The notes beneath the pieces were generated by a model, which saw only the letters and a program-made list of their open reading frames with translations, searched no databases and was not told where the DNA came from. 61,905 nt of DNA. Source: Oscillospiraceae bacterium (GTDB lineage Bacteria > Bacillota > Clostridia > Oscillospirales > Acutalibacteraceae). Positions 49,386 to 58,858 of this stretch are shown here, piece after piece. The stretch covers positions 1-61,905 of the forward strand of contig WRMQ01000002.1 in assembly GCA_009777055.1 (NCBI GenBank), in the 5' to 3' direction. Position numbers and translations under genes: made by a program. How positions within the stretch are numbered: position 1 is the first letter of the stretch; each line of letters starts with the position of its first letter.

Positions 49386-51125
49386 ATGAACGCGAACGAT
49401 ATTGTGGGCCGTTGTCCCAGCTGCATGCGCTTCCTGGAGGACGCGCTGCTCTCGCCTGAGGGCGAGCCGCTGTGCCCGGGCTGCGAAAACCCGCTGCATA
49501 TCCAACAGCCCGCGCCCTATCTGCCCCTGAACAGCCTGATCGGCCAGGGCCGCTACGGCATTGGCCGCGTGGTCTCCCACAACGGCGACGGCGCGACCTA
49601 CCTGGGCTTTGACGCCAGAACGCAGAAGCCCGTGTTCCTGCGTGAGTTTCTACCGGACGCCATCGCTCTGCGGCAGGAGGGCCAGCCTGAGCTCTTCATC
49701 ATGCAGGGCTGCGAGACGGTGTGGCGCGACTGCGCGCAGAACTTTCTGGAGCTCTGGCGCAAGCTGCAACGCCTGCGGGGCCTTTCCGCCCTCATTGCCG
49801 TCACGGACGTCTTTGAGGACTGCAACACCATCTACGCTGTATATGAGCACATGGAGTGGATGACCCTGCGGGAGTTTCTGCTGCGGGGCAAGACCGGCGC
49901 GATTTCCTGGGAGCGGGCCCGCACCCTGCTCATGCCGGTGCTGTCAACCCTGGGCAATCTGCACAGCCAGGGCATATTGCATCGGGGGATTTCCCCCAAC
50001 ACGCTGATGTTCGGCGCGGACGGCAAGGTTCGCATCGGCGGCTTCAGCATCTGGCAGGCCCGCACGGCCCACGGCGATCTCACGGCGGAGCTCCTGGATG
50101 GCTATGCCGCCCTGGAGCAATATGGCCTGGAGGGCAAGCAGGGCGCCTGGACAGACATCTACGCCTTCGCGGCGGTGCTGTACCGCGCGCTCATCGGCTC
50201 CGACCCGGACGACGCCGTCACCCGCCGCCACAACGACCGCGTGATGGTACCCGCCCAGGTAGCCGAGCGTATTCCCGCCTATGTAATCAACGCGCTGATC
50301 AACGCCATGCAAATCTTCCCCGAGGACCGCACCCGCACGGTGGAGCAGCTTCGCGCGGAGCTTTCGGCCTCCCCGGTGGCCGCCGCGCAGTCGCGCCCCC
50401 TTGGCGCGGCCCCCGCCCCGGAGCCCCGCCGCGTGGTCACGGAGCCCTTTCAAAAGATGGAGCAGGCCCCGGCCTCCCCCAAAAAGAAGAAGAAAAAAGA
50501 ATCAAGCGTCGGTGTGGCCATGAAGACCACGGGGATTATTCTGGGCGTTGGACTGCTGATTCTGTCCGTGGTGATCGGGGTCTTTTTTCGCGAGAAATTC
50601 ATTGACGTTGTGCGCGGCTTCCAGAAAGAAAGCGTGACCGCCGCGACCAGCTTTGCCGAGCGGAGCAATCTCAGCATTGAGGTGCCCGAATTCGTTGGCC
50701 AGACCTATGACGACGCGCTGCGGGAGCAATACCGCAGCTTTGACCTGGCTGTGGAATACCGCAGCGATGAAACGATCGCGGAGGGGGAGATCATCTCCCA
50801 GAGCGTGGAAAAGGGCGAGCAGCTGCCCGCGGGTTCCACCATTACGCTTGTGGTAAGCAAGGGCCTGCCGCCGGTGGAGCTGCCCAAAATAGAGGGCAAG
50901 AACATCAAGGAGGTGCGCAAAACCCTGGAAGGCCTGGGCTTTGTGGTGAAGACCAACGAGATGGCCAACAGCGGCGGCGAAGCTCCGGGCGAGGTGATTT
51001 CCTCCGTGCCGCCCGGCGAAACGGAGCAGCCCAAGGGCAGAGAGATCTATATCACCTTCTGGGGCAATCCCGACGGCTCGCCGGTGGAGGCCGCGGCGGA
51101 GGAAACAACGGCCGCGGCGGAGTAG
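49386..51125 (+). CDS. PASTA-domain protein kinase homologue, probable pseudokinase
   Basis: About 579 residues; ATG 49386 used, though TTG 49377 is better spaced from GGAGG. A zinc ribbon (CPSCMRF...LCPGCEN) leads a Ser/Thr kinase-like domain (about 50-330). The key residues are lost: the VAIK lysine position reads VFLREF, HRD reads LHRGISPNTLM and DFG reads IGGFS. A Lys-rich stretch, one transmembrane helix (about 383-405) and two extracellular PASTA domains (about 425-560; VPEFVGQTYDDALREQY, LPKIEGKNIKEVRKTLEGLG) follow. Active relatives (PrkC) sense muropeptides; this one may scaffold instead. Confidence 0.85.
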   Translation: MNANDIVGRCPSCMRFLEDALLSPEGEPLCPGCENPLHIQQPAPYLPLNSLIGQGRYGIGRVVSHNGDGATYLGFDARTQKPVFLREFLPDAIALRQEGQPELFIMQGCETVWRDCAQNFLELWRKLQRLRGLSALIAVTDVFEDCNTIYAVYEHMEWMTLREFLLRGKTGAISWERARTLLMPVLSTLGNLHSQGILHRGISPNTLMFGADGKVRIGGFSIWQARTAHGDLTAELLDGYAALEQYGLEGKQGAWTDIYAFAAVLYRALIGSDPDDAVTRRHNDRVMVPAQVAERIPAYVINALINAMQIFPEDRTRTVEQLRAELSASPVAAAQSRPLGAAPAPEPRRVVTEPFQKMEQAPASPKKKKKKESSVGVAMKTTGIILGVGLLILSVVIGVFFREKFIDVVRGFQKESVTAATSFAERSNLSIEVPEFVGQTYDDALREQYRSFDLAVEYRSDETIAEGEIISQSVEKGEQLPAGSTITLVVSKGLPPVELPKIEGKNIKEVRKTLEGLGFVVKTNEMANSGGEAPGEVISSVPPGETEQPKGREIYITFWGNPDGSPVEAAAEETTAAAE

Positions 51126-51139
51126 AAGGCGAACTTGTT

Positions 51140-51200
51140 AGCCGCTTGACTAGAGCAACCACAGCTTGTAGGGGTGGCTAGCAAGCCACCCGCGCGCAAA
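51140..51200 (+). other. Possible remnant of an antisense-RNA-like element
   Basis: AGCAACCACAGCTTGTAGGGGTGGCTAGCAAGCCACC resembles the terminator region of antisense RNA 2 (AGCCGCCCACAGCTTGCAGGTGATGGGGCGGCTAG). No tiny toxin ORF or promoter is seen here. The GGTGGCT/AGCCACC hairpin may act as a weak terminator for the kinase-like gene. Confidence 0.35.
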
Positions 51201-51234
51201 GCCATGAATATGTTCTTTACCTCGGGCGGCTGCG

Positions 51235-52458
51235 TTACCCCTCAACCATCTTCCGTAGCAGCTCCGGCCCGTTTTCTATAAAAATGCCCGTTCCGGCGGC
51301 GCTTTCCTCTGTTACGCTGGCGACGCCGCGCCCGCTGCCCGCCCAGCGCTTGCGGTAGAGCATATAGGGCACCGGGTCGGCGGAATGCGTCATCGTAACC
51401 AGGGGCGTGGGGTGGTCCGGCAGGATCAACAAAGCGAAGTCCTTCAGGCTGTTCAGGTAATCCAGTAATATTGGCAGTACGCGCTCGTCGATCAGCTCGA
51501 TGGCGCGGATTTTGTTTTGGGGCTCCCCCCGGTGCCCGCACTCGTCGGGGGCCTCAATATGAATGTAGGCGAAATCCTGCCCGCCTTGCAGCTCCTCCAC
51601 GGCGCGGTGGGCCTTGCCCTCGAAATTGGTGTCGATGTACCCCGTGGCCCCGGACACCTCCGGCGCGCGCAGCCCCGCCAGCCTGGCGATGCCCTTGAGC
51701 AGATCCACCGCCGAGATGACGCTCCCCTTCAGGCCGAAGCGCTCCTCGAAAGCGGGCAGCGCGGGCCGCGTTCCCTCACCCCACAGCCAGATGGCGTTTG
51801 CCGGCGGCTTTTGCGCGCCGCGCCGTTTGGCGTTTACGGGGTGGTTTTCCAGAATCCCGATGCTTTCGCGCATCATCTCCAGCAGAGGCCGTGCCGCTTC
51901 CCCCTTGGGCAGATGCGCCGCCACAGGCTGCCCCGCGATGTCGTGGGGCGGCGTGAGCTTTCCCAGCGCGGGCTGCCGCTCCCTTCCGCCGCGCCAGAGC
52001 AGGCAGTGCCGGTAGGCCTTGCCGGGGTAAAAAGAGAATTCCGTTGTGCCGAGCTGTTTTTCCACCGCGGCGATGAGCTCCGCCGCCTCGTCGCTATGGA
52101 TATCGCCGGCGGAATAATTCCGCATGCTTCTGTGTTCCAGCTCCGGCCCGCCCGCCAGGGTGACCAGGTTGCAGCGCAGGCTGAGGTCGTCCGCCCCCAG
52201 GGGCACGCCCATATTCACCGCCTCCAGGGGTGAGCGGCCGGTGTAGAAGCGCCGCGGCTCATAACCCAGCACGCTGAGATTGGCCACGTCGCTGCCGGGG
52301 GGCATGCCTTCGGGCACGGTGCGCACGAGGCCCACCTCGGCGTCGCGGCCCATGGCGTCGAAGAGGGGCTTGCGGGCGAGCTGCATGGGTGTTTTGCCGC
52401 CCAGCGCGCCGCAGGGCAGATCGGCCATACCGTCGTAAAGAACGATGACGTATTTCAT
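51235..52458 (-). CDS. apgM: 2,3-bisphosphoglycerate-independent phosphoglycerate mutase, archaeal type
   Basis: 407 residues from ATG 52458 (AGAGG site). Alkaline-phosphatase-superfamily metal sites are visible in YVIVLYDGMADLP, PGSDVANLSVLGYEP (serine nucleophile region), HIEAPDECGHRGEPQNKI and ILPDHPTPLVTMTHSADPVPY. This is the ApgM/cofactor-independent form interconverting 3- and 2-phosphoglycerate; some clostridial members may act as homoserine kinase-type ThrH substitutes, so the metabolic role is likely but not certain. Confidence 0.85.
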   Translation of the reverse strand: MKYVIVLYDGMADLPCGALGGKTPMQLARKPLFDAMGRDAEVGLVRTVPEGMPPGSDVANLSVLGYEPRRFYTGRSPLEAVNMGVPLGADDLSLRCNLVTLAGGPELEHRSMRNYSAGDIHSDEAAELIAAVEKQLGTTEFSFYPGKAYRHCLLWRGGRERQPALGKLTPPHDIAGQPVAAHLPKGEAARPLLEMMRESIGILENHPVNAKRRGAQKPPANAIWLWGEGTRPALPAFEERFGLKGSVISAVDLLKGIARLAGLRAPEVSGATGYIDTNFEGKAHRAVEELQGGQDFAYIHIEAPDECGHRGEPQNKIRAIELIDERVLPILLDYLNSLKDFALLILPDHPTPLVTMTHSADPVPYMLYRKRWAGSGRGVASVTEESAAGTGIFIENGPELLRKMVEG

Positions 52459-52507
52459 ATCAGGACCTCTTTCTTTCGTTTGCTCCGGACCTTTGAAAAG
52501 CAAGAAA

Positions 52508-52536
52508 ATTATATCACGCGGCGATATCGTTTACAA
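52508..52536 (-). promoter_or_regulatory. Promoter of apgM
   Basis: Minus strand TTGTAA, 17-nt spacer, TATAAT. Confidence 0.65.
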
Positions 52537-52619
52537 GCCTCTTTGTCATTTAAAATAATTTTCTTCATTAAAAACAGTTTTCTTATCAGCATATCATTTG
52601 ATACGGCCGCGGTTTGGGC

Positions 52620-52648
52620 TTGCTTTTTTGCGGGGCCTGGTGTATACT
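52620..52648 (+). promoter_or_regulatory. Promoter of the UPF0175 gene
   Basis: TTGCTT, 17-nt spacer, TATACT, 33 nt upstream of the ATG. Confidence 0.65.
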
Positions 52649-52681
52649 AGTAGATAGAGCAATAAGATTGGAGATGATGAT

Positions 52682-52957
52682 ATGCGCGTATCTTTTGATG
52701 TGCCGGAGCCCATGGCGCGCTATGTCGATTTGAGTGACCGCTCATACCTGCTGCGGGTACAGGAGCTGATGATGTTCGAACTGGTGCGCCGGGGCAAGCT
52801 TTCTTTCGGAAAAGCCGCCGAAATCCTGGGTATCGGGAAAATCCAGTTTATCACTGACCTGGGGCAGCTTGGTCTGCCGTACTTCGACCAGAGCGCGCAG
52901 GAGGTCTGGGAGGATGCCGCAACCGCTGAGTTCCCACCGCGTTCGTCAACCGCCTAA
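52682..52957 (+). CDS. UPF0175-family small protein (antitoxin-like)
   Basis: 91 residues. The UPF0175 core is LRVQELMMFELVRRGKLSFGKAAEILGIGKIQFITDLGQLGLPYFD, with a helix-turn-helix-like AAEILGI. Family members often accompany PIN-domain toxins, but no toxin gene adjoins it here and a terminator follows directly. It is likely a DNA-binding orphan regulator. Confidence 0.82.
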   Translation: MRVSFDVPEPMARYVDLSDRSYLLRVQELMMFELVRRGKLSFGKAAEILGIGKIQFITDLGQLGLPYFDQSAQEVWEDAATAEFPPRSSTA

Positions 52958-52973
52958 CCCCAAAACCACCAAA

Positions 52974-53007
52974 CCCCGCAGGCTTGCTGCCTGCGGGGCT
53001 TGTCTTT
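52974..53007 (+). terminator. Terminator of the UPF0175 gene
   Basis: CCCCGCAGGC / GCCTGCGGGG 10-bp stem, 5-nt loop, then CTTGTCTTT; it may also serve the convergent giant gene. Confidence 0.7.
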
Positions 53008-53033
53008 GCCGGGGTTGGGGGGCTTGCCGGGTG

Positions 53034-56000
53034 CTAGTCCACAAAGCGCACGTACATCGCCGGGCGCAGGCCGTGGTTAAGAGTCTGTGTAACGTTCGAA
53101 TCGCTTCCACTTGGAGTAATGCAATATGCTGTATTAGAATAAATGCTACGCAACCACCATGTCTTCGCTACAGAAGGATTTTCAAGGCTGTAACCGATTC
53201 GATCGGCAGCGTTCAGGAAATTGGTGGCGCTTTTCGCATCCGACCAGCTGAGCAGGAACAGGATGTCATCGTTGGAACTCGCCCTTGTGCCTTTGCTGTT
53301 GGTTATGTTATCCGCGTTAATATTGCCGCCAAAGTCTGGATTGATGGCGTATTCCTGAAGCGTGTTCAGTCCGGCGTACATGGCATTCACTTTGGGTCTG
53401 GCATTTGAACCGGTATACTCTGAGTGCCAGGTAAGGTCGAACGCCACCGAGTCTGACAGCAGCACATACTTGCTCAGGATGAGCAAGTCGTTGTTGCCGG
53501 GGCCGCGGTTTTTGGCCAGGATGATCCACTCGATGTTGTCCATGGTGAAGCTTTCGCCCACAGCCTTGTTTTGAATCAGCGAGGGGTTGGTCACCTCAAC
53601 GGTCTTGGAGATGGACACGCTTGAGTCGCCCACGGCTGTCGCGGTGATGGTGACGGAGCCCTCGGCCCCGGCGGGCAGGCGCAGATAGGCGGTCTTGCCC
53701 GGGGTGGCCAGCATGACCGCGCCGGGGATGCCGGTGACCGTCCAGTCCGCGCTGTCGGTGAAGGGCGCCAGGCCATCAACCGTGGCGGTGTAGGGGTGGT
53801 TTGTGAAGCCGAGATTGGCCTCCACGGAGGCGTCGCCGGAGATCGTAATGCCGAAGATGATCTCGTTGAGCGGCGGGGAGGGCGGCTGGATGTCAAAGAT
53901 GTCGCTTTCGACCCACAATGCGGGACGTATGCCGCGCGTGTACATGGGGCCGGTTGCATAGGTTGCGATGCCCGCATCGGTAACCCACGCAATATTGCCG
54001 GCAAGGGGGCCGGGGGAGCGGAGCCACCAGTCCAGGTTTTTGTGCGTGTCAAGATCGTTCCAGTTGTTCTTTGCGGACGGTGAGCTGTCGGTAGTTTCGT
54101 TTCCACCCTTCATTTGCCAGGTGTCGGAGATGTACAGCGCGGCCTCCTGGAAACTGAGCAGGAACGCGGTATCTTTGCGGCCAGGCAACGTCTGCGTTGG
54201 CTTTCCCTGCGGTGTGCTGAGCCCTGCCGCGTTGTTGTGTTCGCCGTAGGTGCTCGAGGTGCCGCACTTGAGCAGCGCGTCGTTCTTCATTGCTTTGGTT
54301 CTCAGCGTTCCCGGTCCCAGGGTATCCTCGAACCAATCGTTGAGGAACTCCCGCGCATAACTGTCAGCGTAGGATTCGATACCGATACCGCCGAATTCGA
54401 CGTTGCCGGCGACGACCTTTTGTCGCACAATCAAGCTGTAGTCGCCTTCGGTGGCGATTTCGATCCAGTCGCTGCTGTCGCCGGCCTTGGCTGCGGTGAG
54501 CACACGGCTGGACTCGGAGGACCCTTCCACCTCAATCCACATGGCGGGGCGCACACCGCAGACAGTTGTGCGTGCGACGTGGCTGAGCTCGCCGTTCGCG
54601 GCGACTCTCCACGCGTTGCCTCCGACGGAAGAGTGGGAGGAGCGCGTCCACCAAATGTAGTCGGAAACGGCGGATATGCTGTTCGCGGCGCCGGTGTTGG
54701 AATAATTGCCCCACATGGCCAGCTCCTTGGCCGACAAAGCGAAGGCCGCGTTGTTGGCGTCTGCCTTGGCCGTCGTGGGCCTGGAGTAATCAGATGATGC
54801 GTTGATTTCCGCCCAGTCGTTCAGATAATTGTGATGATTGCTGCCGTTATCCGGAATGCTGGCCGGCACAGCGGCCGCGTTGCGCACCGCCAGGGGAACG
54901 GAGTCCCACCAGGTGCTGTAAGCGGACGAGGAGGTGTTGAACGCGCTGCGGTTGTTGATTCCCGCCCACTGCGACACACCCGCCGCCGTGCCCTCCGTGG
55001 CGACGATCAGGGCGTATTTGGTTCCCGTCGGCGCGGAAAGCGGTGTGGTGCTGGTGTTCCATGTGGTGATATCGCCGCTCGCGCCGGCATAGGCCACTAC
55101 CTTGAAGCCGGAGGTGACAGCGGGATCAGTGACATCAATCGGGGTGGGCTGCACGCTGTTCTCCTCGGCAATTTTGACCCAGAGCGCGGGGCGCACGCCG
55201 CGCTCGCCGGATTTGGGATAGGAACCGGTGAGAAGACCGGATGTGTTGATGGCCCAGCCAAGCGAAGAGTTGTTGGAGGAGCGCAGCCAATGGATCGCAT
55301 TTGACGCCGTTACGTCGGTGGTACCGATCAGGCCGGTATACATCCCCCACATATAGGCCTCCTTCACCGAAAGCGCGAAGGCCGCGGTGTTGGCGGTGGC
55401 CGGGGCAGCCGTGGGCCTGGAGATATCCGTGGAGGCCTTGATAGCCGCCAAATCATCCACATTCGTGCCGCTGTTATCGGTATTGGCGGGCACCACAGCC
55501 GCGTCCTTCACGGCCTGTGGAACGGAGCTCCACCACGTGCTATAGTCGGGCATAAAGCTGAGGAACGCGCTGTGGTCATTGATAGCCGCCCACAAGGCCG
55601 TTCCCGCGGCGTTGCCGTCCACGGCGGTGATCAGGGCATATATGGTGCCGGGCGGCGCGGAAAGCGGTGTGGTGCTGTTGTTCCACATGGAGATGGTTCC
55701 GTTGGTGTCGGCATAGGCCACTACCTTAAAAGCGGAGGTGATGGCCGGGTCGTCGAAAAAGCCGGGCGGCGTCTGATCAAAAATGCTGCTGTCGACCCAC
55801 AAAGCCGGGCGCAGGGCGGCGGCTTGCCACGAATCGGTTTCGCTGCTGCCGCCATCGGGAGCGAGGATGACCGACACCTTCGCGGAGGTTGTGGTGTAGC
55901 CGGGCGACCGGAGCCACCAACCCCCGTTAGAAACCCTGTCGTCCAGGGAATGCAAGTTCGTGAGGGCAATGCCCTGCCAGGTTTCTTCACCGAAGGTGCT

Positions 56001-58745
56001 GTAGAAAGAGTTGCTGCCCGGGGCGGTGTACCAGGAGCTGGCGCAATACTTGCCGGCCTCCTGGGCGCTGAGTAGGAAGGCGATATCGGCTGTGTTGCCG
56101 CCGCCCGCCAGAGCGATGGGGGAGCTGTAGCCGCTGGCAAGGTCAACGTTAAAACCAACATAGCTGCCCTTTTTGGTCAGCGCGTTGTTGGTCATGGCAT
56201 AGATGCGCAGGCCCTCGGTGGGAGACAGCGCGGAGGCATACCACTGGTTGATTTTGACGCGCGTGTTGTTAAAGTTCGGGTTTGCCCAGTCGTCGCATTT
56301 GTCTTCTAAGCAGCCCTGGCCGGGGCCCGTATGCATGCAGAAGTTCTGCCTGCCGAAGGGGTTGCTGCCGCCGACCGGCGCGGCGCTCAGCACGTTGGCG
56401 CGCAGGATGAGGCTGCTTCCGCCGCTCTGGGCGATTTCGATCCAGTCGCTGTCGTCGCCGCCGGTCAGGCTGGCGGGCAGTCTGCGCCCGGTGACGGAGC
56501 TGGGCTGGGGTGTCTGGTCAAAAATGCTGCTTTGAACCCACAAAGCGGGGCGCAGGGCGCGGTTAGAATTGTTGAAAGCGGCGGAAAGATTGATGGAACC
56601 ATTGTCCTCGACGAGGCAAACACTACCACCACTATAAGTGCTCTTTGTCCGGAGCCACCACCGAACCGAGGTTCCCTCCAGCTGATTAAAGTTTTCCACA
56701 CCATTATATTGGGAGCAATACGAATGCGCTTCAGCGTGGCTGAGCAGGAACGCGGTGTCCTGCGCGCCCTCGGCGAGAATGCCGGAGGGTACGCTCATGC
56801 CGGAGACGGGGGATTGGGAGGGTGGGACAACGTCGATTTCCTGCATCACATTGCTGGTTACGGCATAGGTCCAAATGGGGGCTTCCTCGTCTACGGTGTC
56901 ATACCAATTGTTGAGGTTTGTGCGCGCCGTGCTGGTGCTGTAGTTATTGTCGCTGCCGAACGCGGTTGGGCTGTAGGGGGCTGGCAGGGCATTGATGCGC
57001 AGGATGAGGCTGTAGCCGCCATGGGTGGCAATTTCCAGCCAATCACTGCCGTCTCCGCCATCCACTGTTCTGAGGTCGGTGGCAATTTGAGCGTCCGGAT
57101 TCGGTTTCACCGGGCTCAGGCCATAGCCCACGTCATACAACTTCAAATCCTCAGGATGAGCGTTATGGCCGACGGGCGTGCCGGTGCCGTCGCCGGAGGT
57201 ATCGAAGCGGGCGTCGCCGGTGCCGATGAAGTATTCCTGGCCGTTGTCGTTGGTGTCAGAGAAGGGGCCGGCGACGAGCTCGCCGTACTTTTCGACGAAG
57301 CCGTAGAGGTCGTTGTTGCCGCCGGGCTTGCCGTCGCTGCCGCCGCCGCGCCAGTTGTTTTTGTTCTCGTCCAGGTCGCCCTGGTCAGGGCCGGGGGCGG
57401 TGAAGACGGGCTTCCACAGGTTGCTGTTGGCGGGGTCCTCGGCGTACCAGATGCCGGTGCCGGCGTCCTTGGCGGCCGGGCGGTCGTCGACGCTGCCGAA
57501 GGGGCCGGGCCTGCGGTCGCCGCCGCCCCAGATGGCGCCGTCGTAGTCCTTCAGGCCGGTTTCCTGGTCGATAAGCACGAAGATGTTGCTGCCCTCGGGA
57601 TCCTCCTCCACGTAGTAGAGGTAGCCGTTCTTGTAGGCGGGCTCTTCGTCGCCGTCGAGCGCGGGGGGCTCGCCCTCAAGGGAGCCGTTTTCGTCATAGA
57701 TGTACTTTTCTTCCGGCTCAAAGGAGTCGCCGTTGCTGTCGACCTCTTCATAGACGTTCTTGGTGCCGGTCTTTTTGAAATACCGGAAGCCGTCGGGGTT
57801 ATCCGGGTCGGGCACCTTGATGATGCCGCTGTCGATGACCTCGATCAGCTCCAGGGCCGCGATGGCGTCCTCAATGGCGTCGATGGCGTTCTGGATGTCC
57901 TCATCCTGCGGGTCGTAGGAAAACAGGAGCGTCTTGCCGTCGTCCACGGCGATCTGCAGATCGCCCAGACCGGTCTCCTGGTAGGGGTTCGGGTCGAGGT
58001 TCAGAATGGTCTCGCCCTTCTTGATGGCGTCGAGCAGGTCGGAAAGCATGGACTTGCCGACGATGGTGTCCACGCCCAGCACGAAGGTCATCACGCGGGG
58101 CACGCCCCAGCGGTCAGTGAATTCGCCCTGCAGCACGGTGGTGCCCTTGGACTCGATGGTGACCGAGCCGTCGGGAGCGCAGGCGGCGACCTCCGGGTTG
58201 CGGGAGGACCACTTGATGTCGGCCTTGGCCGCGTTGCCCGCTTCGGTGTTGGGCTGGTAATTGGGATTGGTGACCTCGCCGTCCACCACGACGTTCCAGG
58301 GGGTGGTGTACGGGGTTACGCTGTCGTTGATGTTAAAGGGCTGATCGCCGGTTTTTCTGTTGAGCTCGCCGTTGGTGGCCAGGTCGTAGCCGGTGAGCAG
58401 AGTGGAATCGGTGACCTGCCAGGCGAGGTTGGCCGCGATTGATTTCGTCGATACGGCGACGGCGACGGTGCCCGCTTTTTTGCCGGTAATGGAATACGAC
58501 ACATTGCTGATATAGGTGGCCTCCGCAAGCGCGGTATCGCTGATGCGCGCCACATTCAGGCCGCCGGCGTTTCTTATCTCGGTGCGGTCCTTTTCCACCA
58601 CGTTCACATAGCTGTTCGGCTGCGTTAAGCGCACCCGCAGCGGGTCCGGCGCCGCGTAGGTCAGGCCCAGGCCAACCGCTACGGAGCTCAGCAGAAGAGA
58701 CGAGGCTATGATAAGAGCCAGCCAGCGTTTGTTGATTTTTTTCAT
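53034..58745 (-). CDS. Giant secreted protein with six DUF6273 repeats
   Basis: 1903 residues; AGGAGG directly supports ATG 58745. Signal segment (about 8-31), an Ig/Big_2-like region (about 35-235), helical linker, then an Asp/Gly-rich stretch (about 310-545) with calcium-binding-like DSNGDS and DENG turns. DUF6273 copies lie at about 560-740, 760-980, 1000-1190, 1203-1400, 1415-1611 and 1720-1903, each ending (W/H)WLRS...RPA(L/M)(W/Y)V; an Ig-like domain is at about 1625-1718. No sortase motif or terminal anchor is visible. The scaffold is conserved while the loop between WLRS and RPALWV differs fully from copy to copy, as in C-type-lectin-like binding domains. The function is unknown; ligand display is inferred. 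Confidence 0.8.
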   Translation of the reverse strand: MKKINKRWLALIIASSLLLSSVAVGLGLTYAAPDPLRVRLTQPNSYVNVVEKDRTEIRNAGGLNVARISDTALAEATYISNVSYSITGKKAGTVAVAVSTKSIAANLAWQVTDSTLLTGYDLATNGELNRKTGDQPFNINDSVTPYTTPWNVVVDGEVTNPNYQPNTEAGNAAKADIKWSSRNPEVAACAPDGSVTIESKGTTVLQGEFTDRWGVPRVMTFVLGVDTIVGKSMLSDLLDAIKKGETILNLDPNPYQETGLGDLQIAVDDGKTLLFSYDPQDEDIQNAIDAIEDAIAALELIEVIDSGIIKVPDPDNPDGFRYFKKTGTKNVYEEVDSNGDSFEPEEKYIYDENGSLEGEPPALDGDEEPAYKNGYLYYVEEDPEGSNIFVLIDQETGLKDYDGAIWGGGDRRPGPFGSVDDRPAAKDAGTGIWYAEDPANSNLWKPVFTAPGPDQGDLDENKNNWRGGGSDGKPGGNNDLYGFVEKYGELVAGPFSDTNDNGQEYFIGTGDARFDTSGDGTGTPVGHNAHPEDLKLYDVGYGLSPVKPNPDAQIATDLRTVDGGDGSDWLEIATHGGYSLILRINALPAPYSPTAFGSDNNYSTSTARTNLNNWYDTVDEEAPIWTYAVTSNVMQEIDVVPPSQSPVSGMSVPSGILAEGAQDTAFLLSHAEAHSYCSQYNGVENFNQLEGTSVRWWLRTKSTYSGGSVCLVEDNGSINLSAAFNNSNRALRPALWVQSSIFDQTPQPSSVTGRRLPASLTGGDDSDWIEIAQSGGSSLILRANVLSAAPVGGSNPFGRQNFCMHTGPGQGCLEDKCDDWANPNFNNTRVKINQWYASALSPTEGLRIYAMTNNALTKKGSYVGFNVDLASGYSSPIALAGGGNTADIAFLLSAQEAGKYCASSWYTAPGSNSFYSTFGEETWQGIALTNLHSLDDRVSNGGWWLRSPGYTTTSAKVSVILAPDGGSSETDSWQAAALRPALWVDSSIFDQTPPGFFDDPAITSAFKVVAYADTNGTISMWNNSTTPLSAPPGTIYALITAVDGNAAGTALWAAINDHSAFLSFMPDYSTWWSSVPQAVKDAAVVPANTDNSGTNVDDLAAIKASTDISRPTAAPATANTAAFALSVKEAYMWGMYTGLIGTTDVTASNAIHWLRSSNNSSLGWAINTSGLLTGSYPKSGERGVRPALWVKIAEENSVQPTPIDVTDPAVTSGFKVVAYAGASGDITTWNTSTTPLSAPTGTKYALIVATEGTAAGVSQWAGINNRSAFNTSSSAYSTWWDSVPLAVRNAAAVPASIPDNGSNHHNYLNDWAEINASSDYSRPTTAKADANNAAFALSAKELAMWGNYSNTGAANSISAVSDYIWWTRSSHSSVGGNAWRVAANGELSHVARTTVCGVRPAMWIEVEGSSESSRVLTAAKAGDSSDWIEIATEGDYSLIVRQKVVAGNVEFGGIGIESYADSYAREFLNDWFEDTLGPGTLRTKAMKNDALLKCGTSSTYGEHNNAAGLSTPQGKPTQTLPGRKDTAFLLSFQEAALYISDTWQMKGGNETTDSSPSAKNNWNDLDTHKNLDWWLRSPGPLAGNIAWVTDAGIATYATGPMYTRGIRPALWVESDIFDIQPPSPPLNEIIFGITISGDASVEANLGFTNHPYTATVDGLAPFTDSADWTVTGIPGAVMLATPGKTAYLRLPAGAEGSVTITATAVGDSSVSISKTVEVTNPSLIQNKAVGESFTMDNIEWIILAKNRGPGNNDLLILSKYVLLSDSVAFDLTWHSEYTGSNARPKVNAMYAGLNTLQEYAINPDFGGNINADNITNSKGTRASSNDDILFLLSWSDAKSATNFLNAADRIGYSLENPSVAKTWWLRSIYSNTAYCITPSGSDSNVTQTLNHGLRPAMYVRFVD

Positions 58746-58798
58746 AGGTTACCTCCTGTGTTATTCATGTGTTGATCGCCTTTGGCGAACACATTGTC

Positions 58799-58827
58799 TT
58801 GACAAACCGCATACTATGTGTTAAAAT
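58799..58827 (+). promoter_or_regulatory. Promoter of the DinJ-YoeB module
   Basis: TTGACA, 17-nt spacer, TAAAAT, 31 nt before ATG 58859. Confidence 0.7.
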
Positions 58828-58858
58828 GGGTATCATAAAGAACAAAGAGGTGAGAATT

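Noticed and set aside
56331-58442. Long plus-strand ORF (703 codons) opposite the giant DUF6273 gene
   Set aside because: Shadow of the GC-rich minus-strand gene: no ribosome binding site or promoter, and composition typical of an antisense frame.
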